Shown here in pieces: positions 31,373-39,535 of a stretch of DNA of 64,000 nt. The DNA is from Kitasatospora papulosa (GTDB taxonomy: Bacteria; Actinomycetota; Actinomycetes; Streptomycetales; Streptomycetaceae): assembly GCF_000717245.1 (NCBI RefSeq), contig NZ_JNYQ01000004.1, positions 248,001-312,000 of the forward strand. Reading direction: 5' to 3'. Below the pieces are notes generated by a model. The model saw only the letters and a program-made list of their open reading frames with translations, was not told the DNA's origin and did no database searches. Position numbers and translations under genes: made by a program. The first letter of the stretch is position 1. Each line of letters starts with the position of its first letter.

Positions 31373-34040
31373 CGATCCGGCGGGCCAGTTGCGTATAGGT
31401 CCCGACAGCCCGGCGATAGTAGTCGTGCAGGGTCTGCACGACGTCGAACACCCCGGTGTCGGAGCCGTCGAGGGCTGCCCTGCTCTCCCGGAGCAGGGCG
31501 CTCACCGTGGAGACCATCGCCCCGTCGCTGACCGACCAGAGCGGTACTCCGATCGCCCCGGCGCCGCTGATGATCAGGGAGCGCATGAATCCGAGGACGT
31601 CACCGCCCTCCGACCGCATGCCCTGTCCCGCCAGACAGGCCCCGAGAACGGTCAGCTTGTTCCTCGGCAGCGCGACCCGCAGCGCCAGGTCGTACTGGGT
31701 GAGCCGGTCCGCGGACCCGAGGTACAGGAGCGGATCGCCGGATCCGCCGTCCCTCTCCACATAGGTGCCGTGCCCTGCGTAGACGAAGAACTCCGGTTCC
31801 ACCGAGACGAGTTCGGCGAGCCCTTCCCAGTCGGCCCGGTGGGTACCCGCGATCCGGTCCGCCAGAACGGCCGGCACCCGTCCTGCCACGTGCACCCGGT
31901 CCACGGGCCATCCGGAGGCCGCGATCTCTCCGCCCGTGGCCGCCTCGTCGGTGGACATCAGCGCCGCGAGGTCGTCGTCGTCCTCCATCAGCTGCTTCTT
32001 GAGGAGGTGCCGTCCCCGCGAGACGAAGGCGGCCACGCTGACGGAGTGCGAGAGAGGCACCCGTGCGGCCAGCGGGTCGAGGCCGCCCGGTTCGGTGGCC
32101 ACGTGCAACGGGATGGCGAAGAGGTCGTCCGTCGGGATCAGCGTGAGGTGGGTGAGCGCCTCACCTCGTGTGGCGTGCGCCCAGACCGGGGCGACCAGCA
32201 GTTCCCAGATGCTCCGGCAGGTGTCGGGCTGCGGCACGAAGCGGGCCTGGATGTCCGCGAGGACCCGCGCGGCGAGCGCCGCGACCTCGGGGTACGGGAG
32301 CGGGCGGCCCAGGGTCAGGATCCCCCCCTTGCACACCATGATGCCCAGGGAGTCGGGCTCCGGGGCCTCCTCCCCGTCCATGCGGGGATCCAGGGGCCCG
32401 CCGTACCGGAAGTACCGCACCACGCACGAACCCGGGTGGTTGAGGGTGTACTGCACCAGCTGGTGGGCGATGTCCTCGTCGTGGGTGGCACTGCTCAGCG
32501 GATGCCCCAGGAAGTACTGCTCGTACTGCTCCTCGCGTTCCTGCAGCAGGCGTTTCGCCTCCTCGGCCTCCGCGTCGTCCATCGAACCGAGCGTCGAGCG
32601 TCTGTCCGGTCCGTCCGCTCCGGCGGGACGGACCGGGCCGGGCAGCGCGCTGGAGGGCGGGCCGAGCGCGGGAGGGCTGGACGAGGCGAGCATGTCCAGC
32701 AGTTCCCGGCCGGACGACTCCTCCACCAGGGACAGAAGCCCTTCGAGACTCCTCTGCCGGTGGTCGCACTCGGTGACCCGCCGCCCGATCGCCCGGAGGA
32801 ACACCGGCCTCATGAGGCGGGAGTACGTGCGCTTGTACACCGGCAGGGCGATCGCCTCGCGCACCGACCGGGCCATGTGCACCCATCGGTCGACCACGTC
32901 GCCCGGCCGGCCGTCCGCGGGGAGTCCCGCCGCCGTGCGGCTGTACAGGCCCAGTGTGTAGGCGTAGAAGTCGACGTCCAGTCCCGAACGGCGCTCGGGC
33001 CCGGCCGCGTCCCGCTCCAGGTCGTCCAGCAGCTCCGCCAGGCCGGCGAGCCCCTGGGCGTCGCCTCTCCTGGCGGCCAGTTGCTGGCGCGCGATCCTGC
33101 GGCCACGGGGCCAGCCGGGACCGGGCCTCCCGTCCGGGCCGATGCCGAGGTCGCGCAGCTCCTCGAAGAGGTGCGTCGGGTCGCCGGGTTCGCAGAGAGC
33201 CTCGTTGAGCAGGGACTGGGCCTTGCGGTAGATGTCGCCCAGTCCTTCCGACACCGCCCCGGACGCCCTGCTCTGCTGGAGCGACTCCTCGGTCCGTCCC
33301 TCCTGGCGAAGGGCCGTGGCCACGTTGTGCAGGGCGTTGGACCAGCCCCGCAGGAACTCACGGTGACGGGCTGGGGAGGACGGGGTGGGGGCGCTCTCCA
33401 GGTCCACGCCCCGGGCCGCCGCCAACGCGGCGATGTCGTCACGCGCCCGCTCCATCGGACCGACGAAGTCCCGCTCGGCGCGGCGGCCGTCGTCCCGCCG
33501 CGAGGCCTGTCCCTGCTCCTCGAACCGCGCCCGCACATGGTTGCTGATCAGGTCGGGCCGGGCCCACCACACGCCGTGGTCCGCTGCCACACCGACCGCC
33601 GTCCCGAAGGCGATCCTGGCGGCGGTGTAACTTCCGAGCCGGTACCGCACCCGGCCCACGCCGTCGTACCAGCGGGCGACGACGTACGCCGTGAAGGCCT
33701 CGGAACCGGTGGGTCCCCCGCCTGCGGCCAGGTCCGCCAGCAGCCGCTCGGCGTCCGGGCGGGACGCCTCGATCAGCCGCAGGGCGGTCAACGGCTCGTA
33801 CGCCACGTCGGCCAGGACCATCTCGCACCAGTAGGCGCCCAGTCGGCGCGCGATGCCGCGGAGTCCGGAGGACGGGTCCGGGGTGTGCACGCCCGCGAGG
33901 CGCAGCAGCCCGATGGCCGTCGCCTGGCGCATGGGTGCGTCGAAGTCGACGTCGTACCGGAGGATCAGGTCCTCCACGTCGAGCGAGTCGACGAAGTCCG
34001 TCACGGCCCGGTCCTGTTGCCGGGAAGGGTCGTCGGTCAC
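31344..34040 (-). CDS. CHAT-domain (caspase-like) protease with TPR-like helical repeats
   Basis: 898 residues. The first 550 or so are alpha-helical, with TPR-like pairs. The C-terminal CHAT domain carries the caspase-type dyad: H757 in FVYAGHGTY and C802 in VLGACLAGQG. CHAT peptidases act in bacterial cell-death and immune circuits, cleaving partner proteins when triggered. The start is the GTG at 34040 behind GGGAG, overlapping the upstream stop (GTGA). The open frame extends much further upstream, but that part is antisense-like. It is the third gene of a cassette with two others; from family knowledge this resembles the CATRA (caspase/TPR-repeat-associated) conflict system. Confidence 0.88.
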   Translation of the reverse strand: MTDDPSRQQDRAVTDFVDSLDVEDLILRYDVDFDAPMRQATAIGLLRLAGVHTPDPSSGLRGIARRLGAYWCEMVLADVAYEPLTALRLIEASRPDAERLLADLAAGGGPTGSEAFTAYVVARWYDGVGRVRYRLGSYTAARIAFGTAVGVAADHGVWWARPDLISNHVRARFEEQGQASRRDDGRRAERDFVGPMERARDDIAALAAARGVDLESAPTPSSPARHREFLRGWSNALHNVATALRQEGRTEESLQQSRASGAVSEGLGDIYRKAQSLLNEALCEPGDPTHLFEELRDLGIGPDGRPGPGWPRGRRIARQQLAARRGDAQGLAGLAELLDDLERDAAGPERRSGLDVDFYAYTLGLYSRTAAGLPADGRPGDVVDRWVHMARSVREAIALPVYKRTYSRLMRPVFLRAIGRRVTECDHRQRSLEGLLSLVEESSGRELLDMLASSSPPALGPPSSALPGPVRPAGADGPDRRSTLGSMDDAEAEEAKRLLQEREEQYEQYFLGHPLSSATHDEDIAHQLVQYTLNHPGSCVVRYFRYGGPLDPRMDGEEAPEPDSLGIMVCKGGILTLGRPLPYPEVAALAARVLADIQARFVPQPDTCRSIWELLVAPVWAHATRGEALTHLTLIPTDDLFAIPLHVATEPGGLDPLAARVPLSHSVSVAAFVSRGRHLLKKQLMEDDDDLAALMSTDEAATGGEIAASGWPVDRVHVAGRVPAVLADRIAGTHRADWEGLAELVSVEPEFFVYAGHGTYVERDGGSGDPLLYLGSADRLTQYDLALRVALPRNKLTVLGACLAGQGMRSEGGDVLGFMRSLIISGAGAIGVPLWSVSDGAMVSTVSALLRESRAALDGSDTGVFDVVQTLHDYYRRAVGTYTQLARRIDEMPLALYL

Positions 34041-35653
34041 GAGGACGCTCCCCCGACGCCGGAGGGCCGGGCCACCGTCCGCGGCCCGCCTGAGGCGTCG
34101 TCGGCCGTCGCGCCGTCGAGCGGTCTCCGGAGCAGCCGGTCGACGCCGAGGGCCGCCGCCACCGCCGCGGCCACCGCGACGGACAGGGTCCAGGCCCTGG
34201 CCGGCGGGCCGGCCCCCCACGCCACCCCGTACACGGTGACGGCGAGCCACCCGAAGCTGGCAGCCGTCAGACCGGCGACCACACGGTCGAGCCAGCGATG
34301 GCGGTGGGCGTTGAGCGCGACTCCGGTCCAGCGCACCACGGACACGGGGAGGGCGAGCGCCAGCACGGTCAGGACGGCGATGAGCGGTGACTGGACGGGA
34401 CGGGGCAGGGGGAGTTCGTACTCCAGGGTCTGCACCGCCGCGAGACCGGTGAGGACGGCGCCGAGCACAGAGGTCTGGATCAGGGTCAGCAGACTCCTCT
34501 CGTCCGCGAGCGCGCGGTCCGTCATCATGCGGGCCTGCGCGCGCACCGAGTCCGCGCGTTCGCGGGCCGCTTCCAGGTGCAAGCGGTCGTCGTCCACCCT
34601 CTTGATCAGCGTTTCGGCGTACGCACGGTCCCGGTCGGGCCAGGTCGCCCCCACGCCGACGCGTCGTACGGAGGGGGTGGAGGGAAGCAGGTTGTCCAGT
34701 CCGGCGGCGAGCGCGTTGCTGACCTGTCTCTGCCGGGTGATCGTCCAGAGCATCCCCTGGGGACTGCGCTGGGTCTCGTCGAGCTTCGCGGCCGTGCGGA
34801 CCACCCCCGCGAGGGGCTGACGGCCCCCGACGGAGTCCAGCTCCCTCAGCAGCGCCTCGGTCCGGCGGTCGCTCTCCTCCAGCCACGTGGGCAGCGAGGC
34901 GGCCCGGTCGTACTCCTGTGCCTGGTAGCGGATCTTCGACATGTGCATCAGGTAGCGGGCGAGCGGCCTCAGGCGGTGCTCGCCGCGCGCGAACCACGTC
35001 CAGTCGTCCAGGGCGGCCTCGTGCTCGACGGGGGCCAGCACGTAGAAGCGACCCACGGTTTCCGGGGTCCCCTCCTGCTCCCGCCAGACGGAGAACCCGT
35101 CGTCCGTCCGGTCGAAGCCGGCCCACCACGCCCTGGCGCCTCCCCCACCGGCGGGCGCGTGTCCGCGCACGGTCTCGCACAGGGCGCCGTCGTCGATCAC
35201 CCCGTCGCACAGGGCTTCGAGGACGAGGTGCCGGCCGAGCAGCCCCCATGCCCCGGACGGGGGCCCGGCGGCCTCCACCGCCTGCTCCCAGCTCGCGACG
35301 AGGCCGGCCCACTGCTCAGGTCCTGCCGCGCTGTCGTTCGGTGCGAGCACGGAGACCAGCCCGACGACGTCCCGGTCCACGAAGGAGAAGACCTGGTACA
35401 CCGCCTGCGGATCGGGGCGGTGGGCCGCCGCCAGGAATCGGAAGCCCGGCTCCGGGCGGTCCGCTCCGTCGAACCCGCCGGTGACGGCGAGCTGCGGAAG
35501 CCCCGGGACCTTCTCGGTCATGCCGAGACGTCGGCACGCCGCCCACAAGCACGCCAGAGCCGCGTGGCCGGGGCAGGTCCCCCTGGTGTCCAGCGGCGCG
35601 AACGCCATCACGAGCAGTGACGGTTTATGGATCGCTCCTTCCGGAGCGGTCAC
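34037..35653 (-). CDS. CATRA-type membrane partner of the CHAT protease
   Basis: 538 residues. The N-terminal 380 residues form a soluble domain (LLVMAFAPLDTRGTCPGHAALACLW at the start) that I associate with the CASPASE/TPR-associated CATRA proteins. A helical stretch (about 345-385) is followed by four hydrophobic segments near 393-490. There are no recognised catalytic residues. A sensor or membrane effector held in check by CHAT is inference. The GTG at 35653 overlaps the small upstream gene (GTGA), and its own stop overlaps the CHAT start. The three genes are thus tightly coupled. Confidence 0.75.
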   Translation of the reverse strand: MTAPEGAIHKPSLLVMAFAPLDTRGTCPGHAALACLWAACRRLGMTEKVPGLPQLAVTGGFDGADRPEPGFRFLAAAHRPDPQAVYQVFSFVDRDVVGLVSVLAPNDSAAGPEQWAGLVASWEQAVEAAGPPSGAWGLLGRHLVLEALCDGVIDDGALCETVRGHAPAGGGGARAWWAGFDRTDDGFSVWREQEGTPETVGRFYVLAPVEHEAALDDWTWFARGEHRLRPLARYLMHMSKIRYQAQEYDRAASLPTWLEESDRRTEALLRELDSVGGRQPLAGVVRTAAKLDETQRSPQGMLWTITRQRQVSNALAAGLDNLLPSTPSVRRVGVGATWPDRDRAYAETLIKRVDDDRLHLEAARERADSVRAQARMMTDRALADERSLLTLIQTSVLGAVLTGLAAVQTLEYELPLPRPVQSPLIAVLTVLALALPVSVVRWTGVALNAHRHRWLDRVVAGLTAASFGWLAVTVYGVAWGAGPPARAWTLSVAVAAAVAAALGVDRLLRRPLDGATADDASGGPRTVARPSGVGGASS

Positions 35654-35970
35654 CGCGCGGCCTCCCGGGCCGGCGGCTCCCGGTGTTCGTCCGGGTCACC
35701 GCTGACCTCGACGATCAGCGCGCTCCGCCGTTCGTTCAGTTCGTCGCTGATGGAGTGGACGCCGGGGCCCAGGGTGTTGGTGACCCGGCGGGGCTGCTTC
35801 TGCTCCAGCGGCTCCAGCGCCGCCAGCGCCGCACGCACACCGGCGGGATCCTGGGCGGCACGGGCCCGGTGGATCAGGCTGAAGGCTTCGCCGACGGCGA
35901 GCCAGTCCGCGTCCACGAGCAGCCAGCGCTCGGTCCTGGCGATGCGTTCGATGAGTCCCCACTTGTCCAT
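35650..35970 (-). CDS. Small CATRA-system associated protein
   Basis: 106 residues from the ATG at 35970 (MDKWGLIERI) behind AGGGGGG. It is alpha-helical, with Trp-rich WLLVDADWLAVGEAFSLI and LGPGVHSISDELNERRSALI. There is no membrane or catalytic motif. It is first in the three-gene overlapping cassette and may be an adaptor or inhibitor. About 170 nt separate it from the diiron gene upstream, on the same strand. Confidence 0.72.
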   Translation of the reverse strand: MDKWGLIERIARTERWLLVDADWLAVGEAFSLIHRARAAQDPAGVRAALAALEPLEQKQPRRVTNTLGPGVHSISDELNERRSALIVEVSGDPDEHREPPAREAAR

Positions 35971-36138
35971 GAGCCCCCCTGCACGACGAATGGCCCCGTC
36001 GGTACGCGAGCCGGCGGAGCGCGGTCGACGCACGCACGGCCCGGCGGACGGGGCCGTCAGAATAGCCGCGCCCCGGCCCGCCCGCCGTCGAATTCCCCCT
36101 AGTTCACCGGCCGTTCGAATCACGCGTCACCAGGGGTC

Positions 36139-37251
36139 TCACCTGTCCGACGCGCCACCCTCCGCTATGGCCTCGGCGACCTCCTCGACCCGCGCCCGCT
36201 CCTCCGCGGCGAAGCGGTCCCGGTCCAGCTGCTCTGCGACCTCCTCGTCCTGCGCCATCAGCAGGTCCAGGTTCGAGTCGCCCAGCTCGAGGACGCCCAT
36301 GCCGACATAGGCCTTCTGGAGCCGTTCGCCCCAGAGGCCGATGTCCTTGACGCAGGGGACGATGCGGCTGAACAGCAGCTTCCGGAAGAGCTGGAGGTAC
36401 TCCGAGTGCTCGGAGAGGTCCCTGGCCTCCTGCTTGCCGATGCCGAAGTTCTCCAGCACCTCGACGCCGCTCAGGCGGTCGCGCATCAGGTAGCAGCCCT
36501 CGATGACGAACTCCTCGCGCTCGCGGCGTTCGGCGTCGCTCAGCTGCTTGTAGTAGTCACGCAGCGCCATCCGGCCGAAGGCCACGTGCCGCGCCTCGTC
36601 CTGCATGACGTAGGCGAGGATCTGCTTGGGCAGCGGCTGGGTCGTGGTGTCGCGGATCATGCCGAACGCGGCGAGCGCCAGCCCTTCGATGAGGACCTGC
36701 ATGCCGAGGTAGGGCATGTCCCAGCGGGAGTCGCGCAGGGTGTCGCCGAGCAGCCCCTGGAGGTGGTCGTTGATCGGGTAGAGCATCCCGACCTTCTCGT
36801 GCAGGAAGCGGGCGTAGATCTCCGCGTGCCGCGCCTCGTCCATCGTCTGGGTCGCGGAGTAGAACTTGGCGTCCAGGTCGGGGACCGACTCCACGATCCG
36901 GGCGGCGCAGACCATGGCGCCCTGTTCACCGTGCAGGAACTGGCTGAACTGCCAGGAGGTGTAGTGCTTGCGCAGTTCGCCCCGGTCCCGTTCGGTCATC
37001 TTCGCCCAGTGCGGGGTGCCGTACAGCGTGAGGGCCTCGTCCGGGGTTCCGAGGGGGTCGGCGGGGTCGACCTCCAGGCTCCAGTCGATGCGCTTGTTCC
37101 CGTCCCACTGCTTGTCCTTGCCCTTCTGGTAGAGGGCGAGGAGACGCTCGCGGCCGTCGTCGTAGTCCCAGCTGAACCGGGCCGCCCCTGTGGCAGGCAC
37201 CTGCCATGTCGGGGCCGGTGGCGCGGTGGTGTAGAGGTCGTGTGTCGACAC
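36139..37251 (-). CDS. Ferritin-like diiron protein
   Basis: 370 residues with a ribonucleotide-reductase/ferritin-like helical fold. The diiron ligands are seen as Glu in FLHGEQGAM, ExxH in TMDEARHAEIY, and a second DEARHVAFG. It probably uses O2 to oxidise an organic substrate, as in the R2-like or AurF groups; the substrate is unknown. The GTG at 37251 (VSTHDLY) has AAGGAG upstream; the longer frame is less likely. It is divergent from a second diiron gene and shares the operator region at 37360-37380. Confidence 0.85.
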   Translation of the reverse strand: MSTHDLYTTAPPAPTWQVPATGAARFSWDYDDGRERLLALYQKGKDKQWDGNKRIDWSLEVDPADPLGTPDEALTLYGTPHWAKMTERDRGELRKHYTSWQFSQFLHGEQGAMVCAARIVESVPDLDAKFYSATQTMDEARHAEIYARFLHEKVGMLYPINDHLQGLLGDTLRDSRWDMPYLGMQVLIEGLALAAFGMIRDTTTQPLPKQILAYVMQDEARHVAFGRMALRDYYKQLSDAERREREEFVIEGCYLMRDRLSGVEVLENFGIGKQEARDLSEHSEYLQLFRKLLFSRIVPCVKDIGLWGERLQKAYVGMGVLELGDSNLDLLMAQDEEVAEQLDRDRFAAEERARVEEVAEAIAEGGASDR

Positions 37252-37359
37252 GGACAGCTCCTTCGCCTGGCGAGGGTGGTGCATTCCGTGGTGCTGACGT
37301 CAGTTGGCAGGTTCACACGTTGGTAGACGCGCGGTCAACAAGTCGCGCACAGGGGATTG

Positions 37360-37380
37360 ACTGCCTTGCTGACAGGCAGT
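37360..37380. promoter_or_regulatory. Palindromic operator between two diiron genes
   Basis: ACTGCCT-N7-AGGCAGT, a 21-bp inverted repeat, overlaps a TTGACT -35-like hexamer (37357-37362) and lies upstream of CATAAT (37383-37388; the 20-nt spacing is long). It is a likely site for the TetR regulator encoded at 38417. Confidence 0.65.
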
Positions 37381-37440
37381 CTCATAATTCATGACCGGAA
37401 ACCTGACCGCCGGTAACCCCTGTGCGAGGTGCCTTCAGCC

Positions 37441-38376
37441 ATGACGACCGTGACCGACGAGGACATCCGGGCGCTGCGCGACGCGCTCGGCCCGCTCAAG
37501 GACCGCGAGCAGGTCGCGGTCCGCCTGCTCGAGGCCTCGGCCAAGCACTCCTTCGATCCGGACACCGAGCTCGACTGGGACACCGGCGCCGAGGACGGCA
37601 AGTGGTTCTGGCCGCCCGAGCTGGTCTCGCTCTACGACACCCCGCTGTGGCGGAAGATGTCCGAGGAGCAGCGGATGGACCTGGCGCGCCACGAGGCGGC
37701 GTCACTGGCCTCGCTCGGCATCTGGTTCGAGATCATCCTGATGCAGCTGCTCGTCCGGCACATCTACGACAAGTCCGTGACCAGCAAGCACGTCCGCTAC
37801 GCGCTCACCGAGATCGCCGACGAGTGCCGGCACTCCATGATGTTCGCCCGCATGATCGAGTGGGGCGGGGCGCCCGCCTACCCGGTCCCCCGGCGCTACC
37901 ACAACCTGGCGCGGGTGCTGAAGACCATCTCCACCACCCCCGGTTCGTTCGCCGCGACCCTGCTCGGCGAGGAGATCCTGGACTGGATGCAGCGGCTCAC
38001 CTTCCCCGACGAGCGCGTCCAGTCGCTCGTGCGCGGCGTCACCCGCATCCATGTGGTGGAGGAGGCCCGGCATGTGCGCTACGCCCGCGAGGAGCTGCGC
38101 CGCCAGATGGTGACCGCGCCGCTGTGGGAGCGGCGGCTGACCCGGCTCAACTGCGGTGAGGCGGCACGCGTCTTCTCCGTCTGCTTCGTCAACCCGCAGG
38201 TCTACGAGAACGTCGGTCTGGACCGTCACGAGGCCGTGGCCCAGGTGAAGGCCAGCGGTCACCGGGCGGAGGTCATGCAGACGGGGGCGAAGCGCCTCAC
38301 CGACTTCTTCGAGGACATCGGCGTGCTCAACGGGGTGGGGCGCAGGCTGTGGAAGAGTTCGGGCCTGCTGGCCTGA
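37441..38376 (+). CDS. AurF-like diiron oxygenase
   Basis: 311 residues, diiron family related to p-aminobenzoate N-oxygenase AurF. Ligands: Glu in LARHEAASLAS, ExxxH in IADECRHSMM, Glu in LLGEEILD and ExxRH in VVEEARHVRYA. The start is the ATG at 37441 (MTTVTDED); the frame begins four codons earlier. It stands alone with a TetR gene and is divergent from the other diiron protein. The substrate is unknown; the lack of biosynthetic neighbours argues against an antibiotic pathway. Confidence 0.87.
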   Translation: MTTVTDEDIRALRDALGPLKDREQVAVRLLEASAKHSFDPDTELDWDTGAEDGKWFWPPELVSLYDTPLWRKMSEEQRMDLARHEAASLASLGIWFEIILMQLLVRHIYDKSVTSKHVRYALTEIADECRHSMMFARMIEWGGAPAYPVPRRYHNLARVLKTISTTPGSFAATLLGEEILDWMQRLTFPDERVQSLVRGVTRIHVVEEARHVRYAREELRRQMVTAPLWERRLTRLNCGEAARVFSVCFVNPQVYENVGLDRHEAVAQVKASGHRAEVMQTGAKRLTDFFEDIGVLNGVGRRLWKSSGLLA

Positions 38377-38381
38377 GGCCG

Positions 38382-38397
38382 CTCCCCTTCCGGGGAG
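38382..38397 (+). terminator. Short hairpin after the AurF-like gene
   Basis: CTCCCC-TTCC-GGGGAG in the 40-nt gap before the TetR gene. It is a weak terminator, so the TetR gene may be partly co-transcribed. Confidence 0.4.
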
Positions 38398-38416
38398 ACC
38401 GCTTAGGCTTCGGAGC

Positions 38417-39178
38417 ATGACCTCCGCACCCGCAGCATCGCCAACCCGCGCGTACCGACGCCTGGGTGTCGAGGAACGCCGCGCCCAGCTGCTGGGCGCG
38501 GCCCTCACCCTCTTCGCCCACCGGGCGCCGGACGACGTGTCGATCGACGAGGTGGCGGCCGCCGCCGGGGTCTCCCGTCCGCTGGTCTACCGCTACTTCC
38601 CGGGCGGCAGGCAGCAGTTGTACGAGGCGGCCCTGGGGTCCGCCGCCGAGCAGCTGACGCTCTGCTTCTCGGAGCCCGCCGTCGGCCCGCCCACCGAGAG
38701 GGTCAGCCGGGTCCTGGACCGCTACCTCGGGTTCGTCGACCAGCACGACGCGGGGTTCAGCGCGTTGCTGCGCGGCGGCAGTGTGGCCGAGACCTCGCGC
38801 ACCTCGACGATCGTGGACGGTGTGCGCCGGTCGGCGGCGGAGCAGATCCTGCTCCACCTGGGCCGGGGCGGGGGGCCGGCGCAGGAACCCGCCGGGCCTC
38901 GCCTGCGGATGATGGTGCGCACCTGGATCGCCGCCGTGGAGGCGGCGTCCCTGATCTGGCTGGACGAGGAGAAGCAGCCGCCGGCCGCCGATCTGCGGGG
39001 CTGGCTGGTCGATCATCTGATGGCCCTGCTCGCGGTCACCGCCGCCTCGGACGAGGAGACGGAATCCGTGGTGGCGGAACTCCTGGCCCAGGAGACCGCG
39101 GACGGCCCCGCCGGCCGGCTCGCGGCTCTGATCGTCCCCGTGGCGGGGCACGCGGCGCACCTGCTGTCGCCTGAGTGA
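38417..39178 (+). CDS. TetR-family transcriptional regulator
   Basis: 253 residues. The N-terminal HTH is canonical: RRAQLLGAALTLFAHRAPDD, VSIDEVAAAAGVSRPLVYRYFPGG. A C-terminal ligand-binding domain follows. It directly follows the AurF-like gene on the same strand and probably controls the divergent diiron pair through the palindrome at 37360-37380. The ligand is unknown. Confidence 0.92.
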   Translation: MTSAPAASPTRAYRRLGVEERRAQLLGAALTLFAHRAPDDVSIDEVAAAAGVSRPLVYRYFPGGRQQLYEAALGSAAEQLTLCFSEPAVGPPTERVSRVLDRYLGFVDQHDAGFSALLRGGSVAETSRTSTIVDGVRRSAAEQILLHLGRGGGPAQEPAGPRLRMMVRTWIAAVEAASLIWLDEEKQPPAADLRGWLVDHLMALLAVTAASDEETESVVAELLAQETADGPAGRLAALIVPVAGHAAHLLSPE

Positions 39179-39188
39179 CACTGGCCGG

Positions 39189-39464
39189 GTGAAAAGCGAG
39201 AACACGCCCTTCCGCGGCGGCCCCCTGGACGGCAGGGTCCTGCCGATCCTGCTCGGACCGACCGGCCATCCGCCCAAGTGGTACGAGGTCCCGGTGCCGG
39301 ACGCCGACGGCGGCCCGGCCACCGTCTACGCCTACCGCCGCGCTCCCGCGGGTTATTCGAAGCGGCTGGGGCTGCAACGCGGCTGGATCTACGAGTTCGC
39401 CCCCGGAGGCCGGGAGCGCTTCACCCCCAAGTGGCCCTGGAAGAAGCCCCGCAGCGCGTCCTGA
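39189..39464 (+). CDS. Small conserved hypothetical protein
   Basis: 91 residues, GTG start at 39189, ten nt after the TetR stop. It opens with FRGGPLDGRVLPI, a motif of small actinobacterial proteins of unknown function, and is basic near its end (PKWPWKKPRS). No other clue. Confidence 0.7.
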   Translation: MKSENTPFRGGPLDGRVLPILLGPTGHPPKWYEVPVPDADGGPATVYAYRRAPAGYSKRLGLQRGWIYEFAPGGRERFTPKWPWKKPRSAS

Positions 39465-39535
39465 GCCGCATCCGCGCACGCGCCCGTAGGATCGGCGGTC
39501 CGGTGCCGTGGGCACGGTCACGAGGGGGGTGCGCC

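Noticed and set aside
34041..35312. Upstream extension of the CHAT gene to 1322 residues
   Set aside because: The extension is out of frame with the CATRA-type gene that covers the same DNA; the GTG at 34040 has a ribosome-binding site and a 4-nt overlap.
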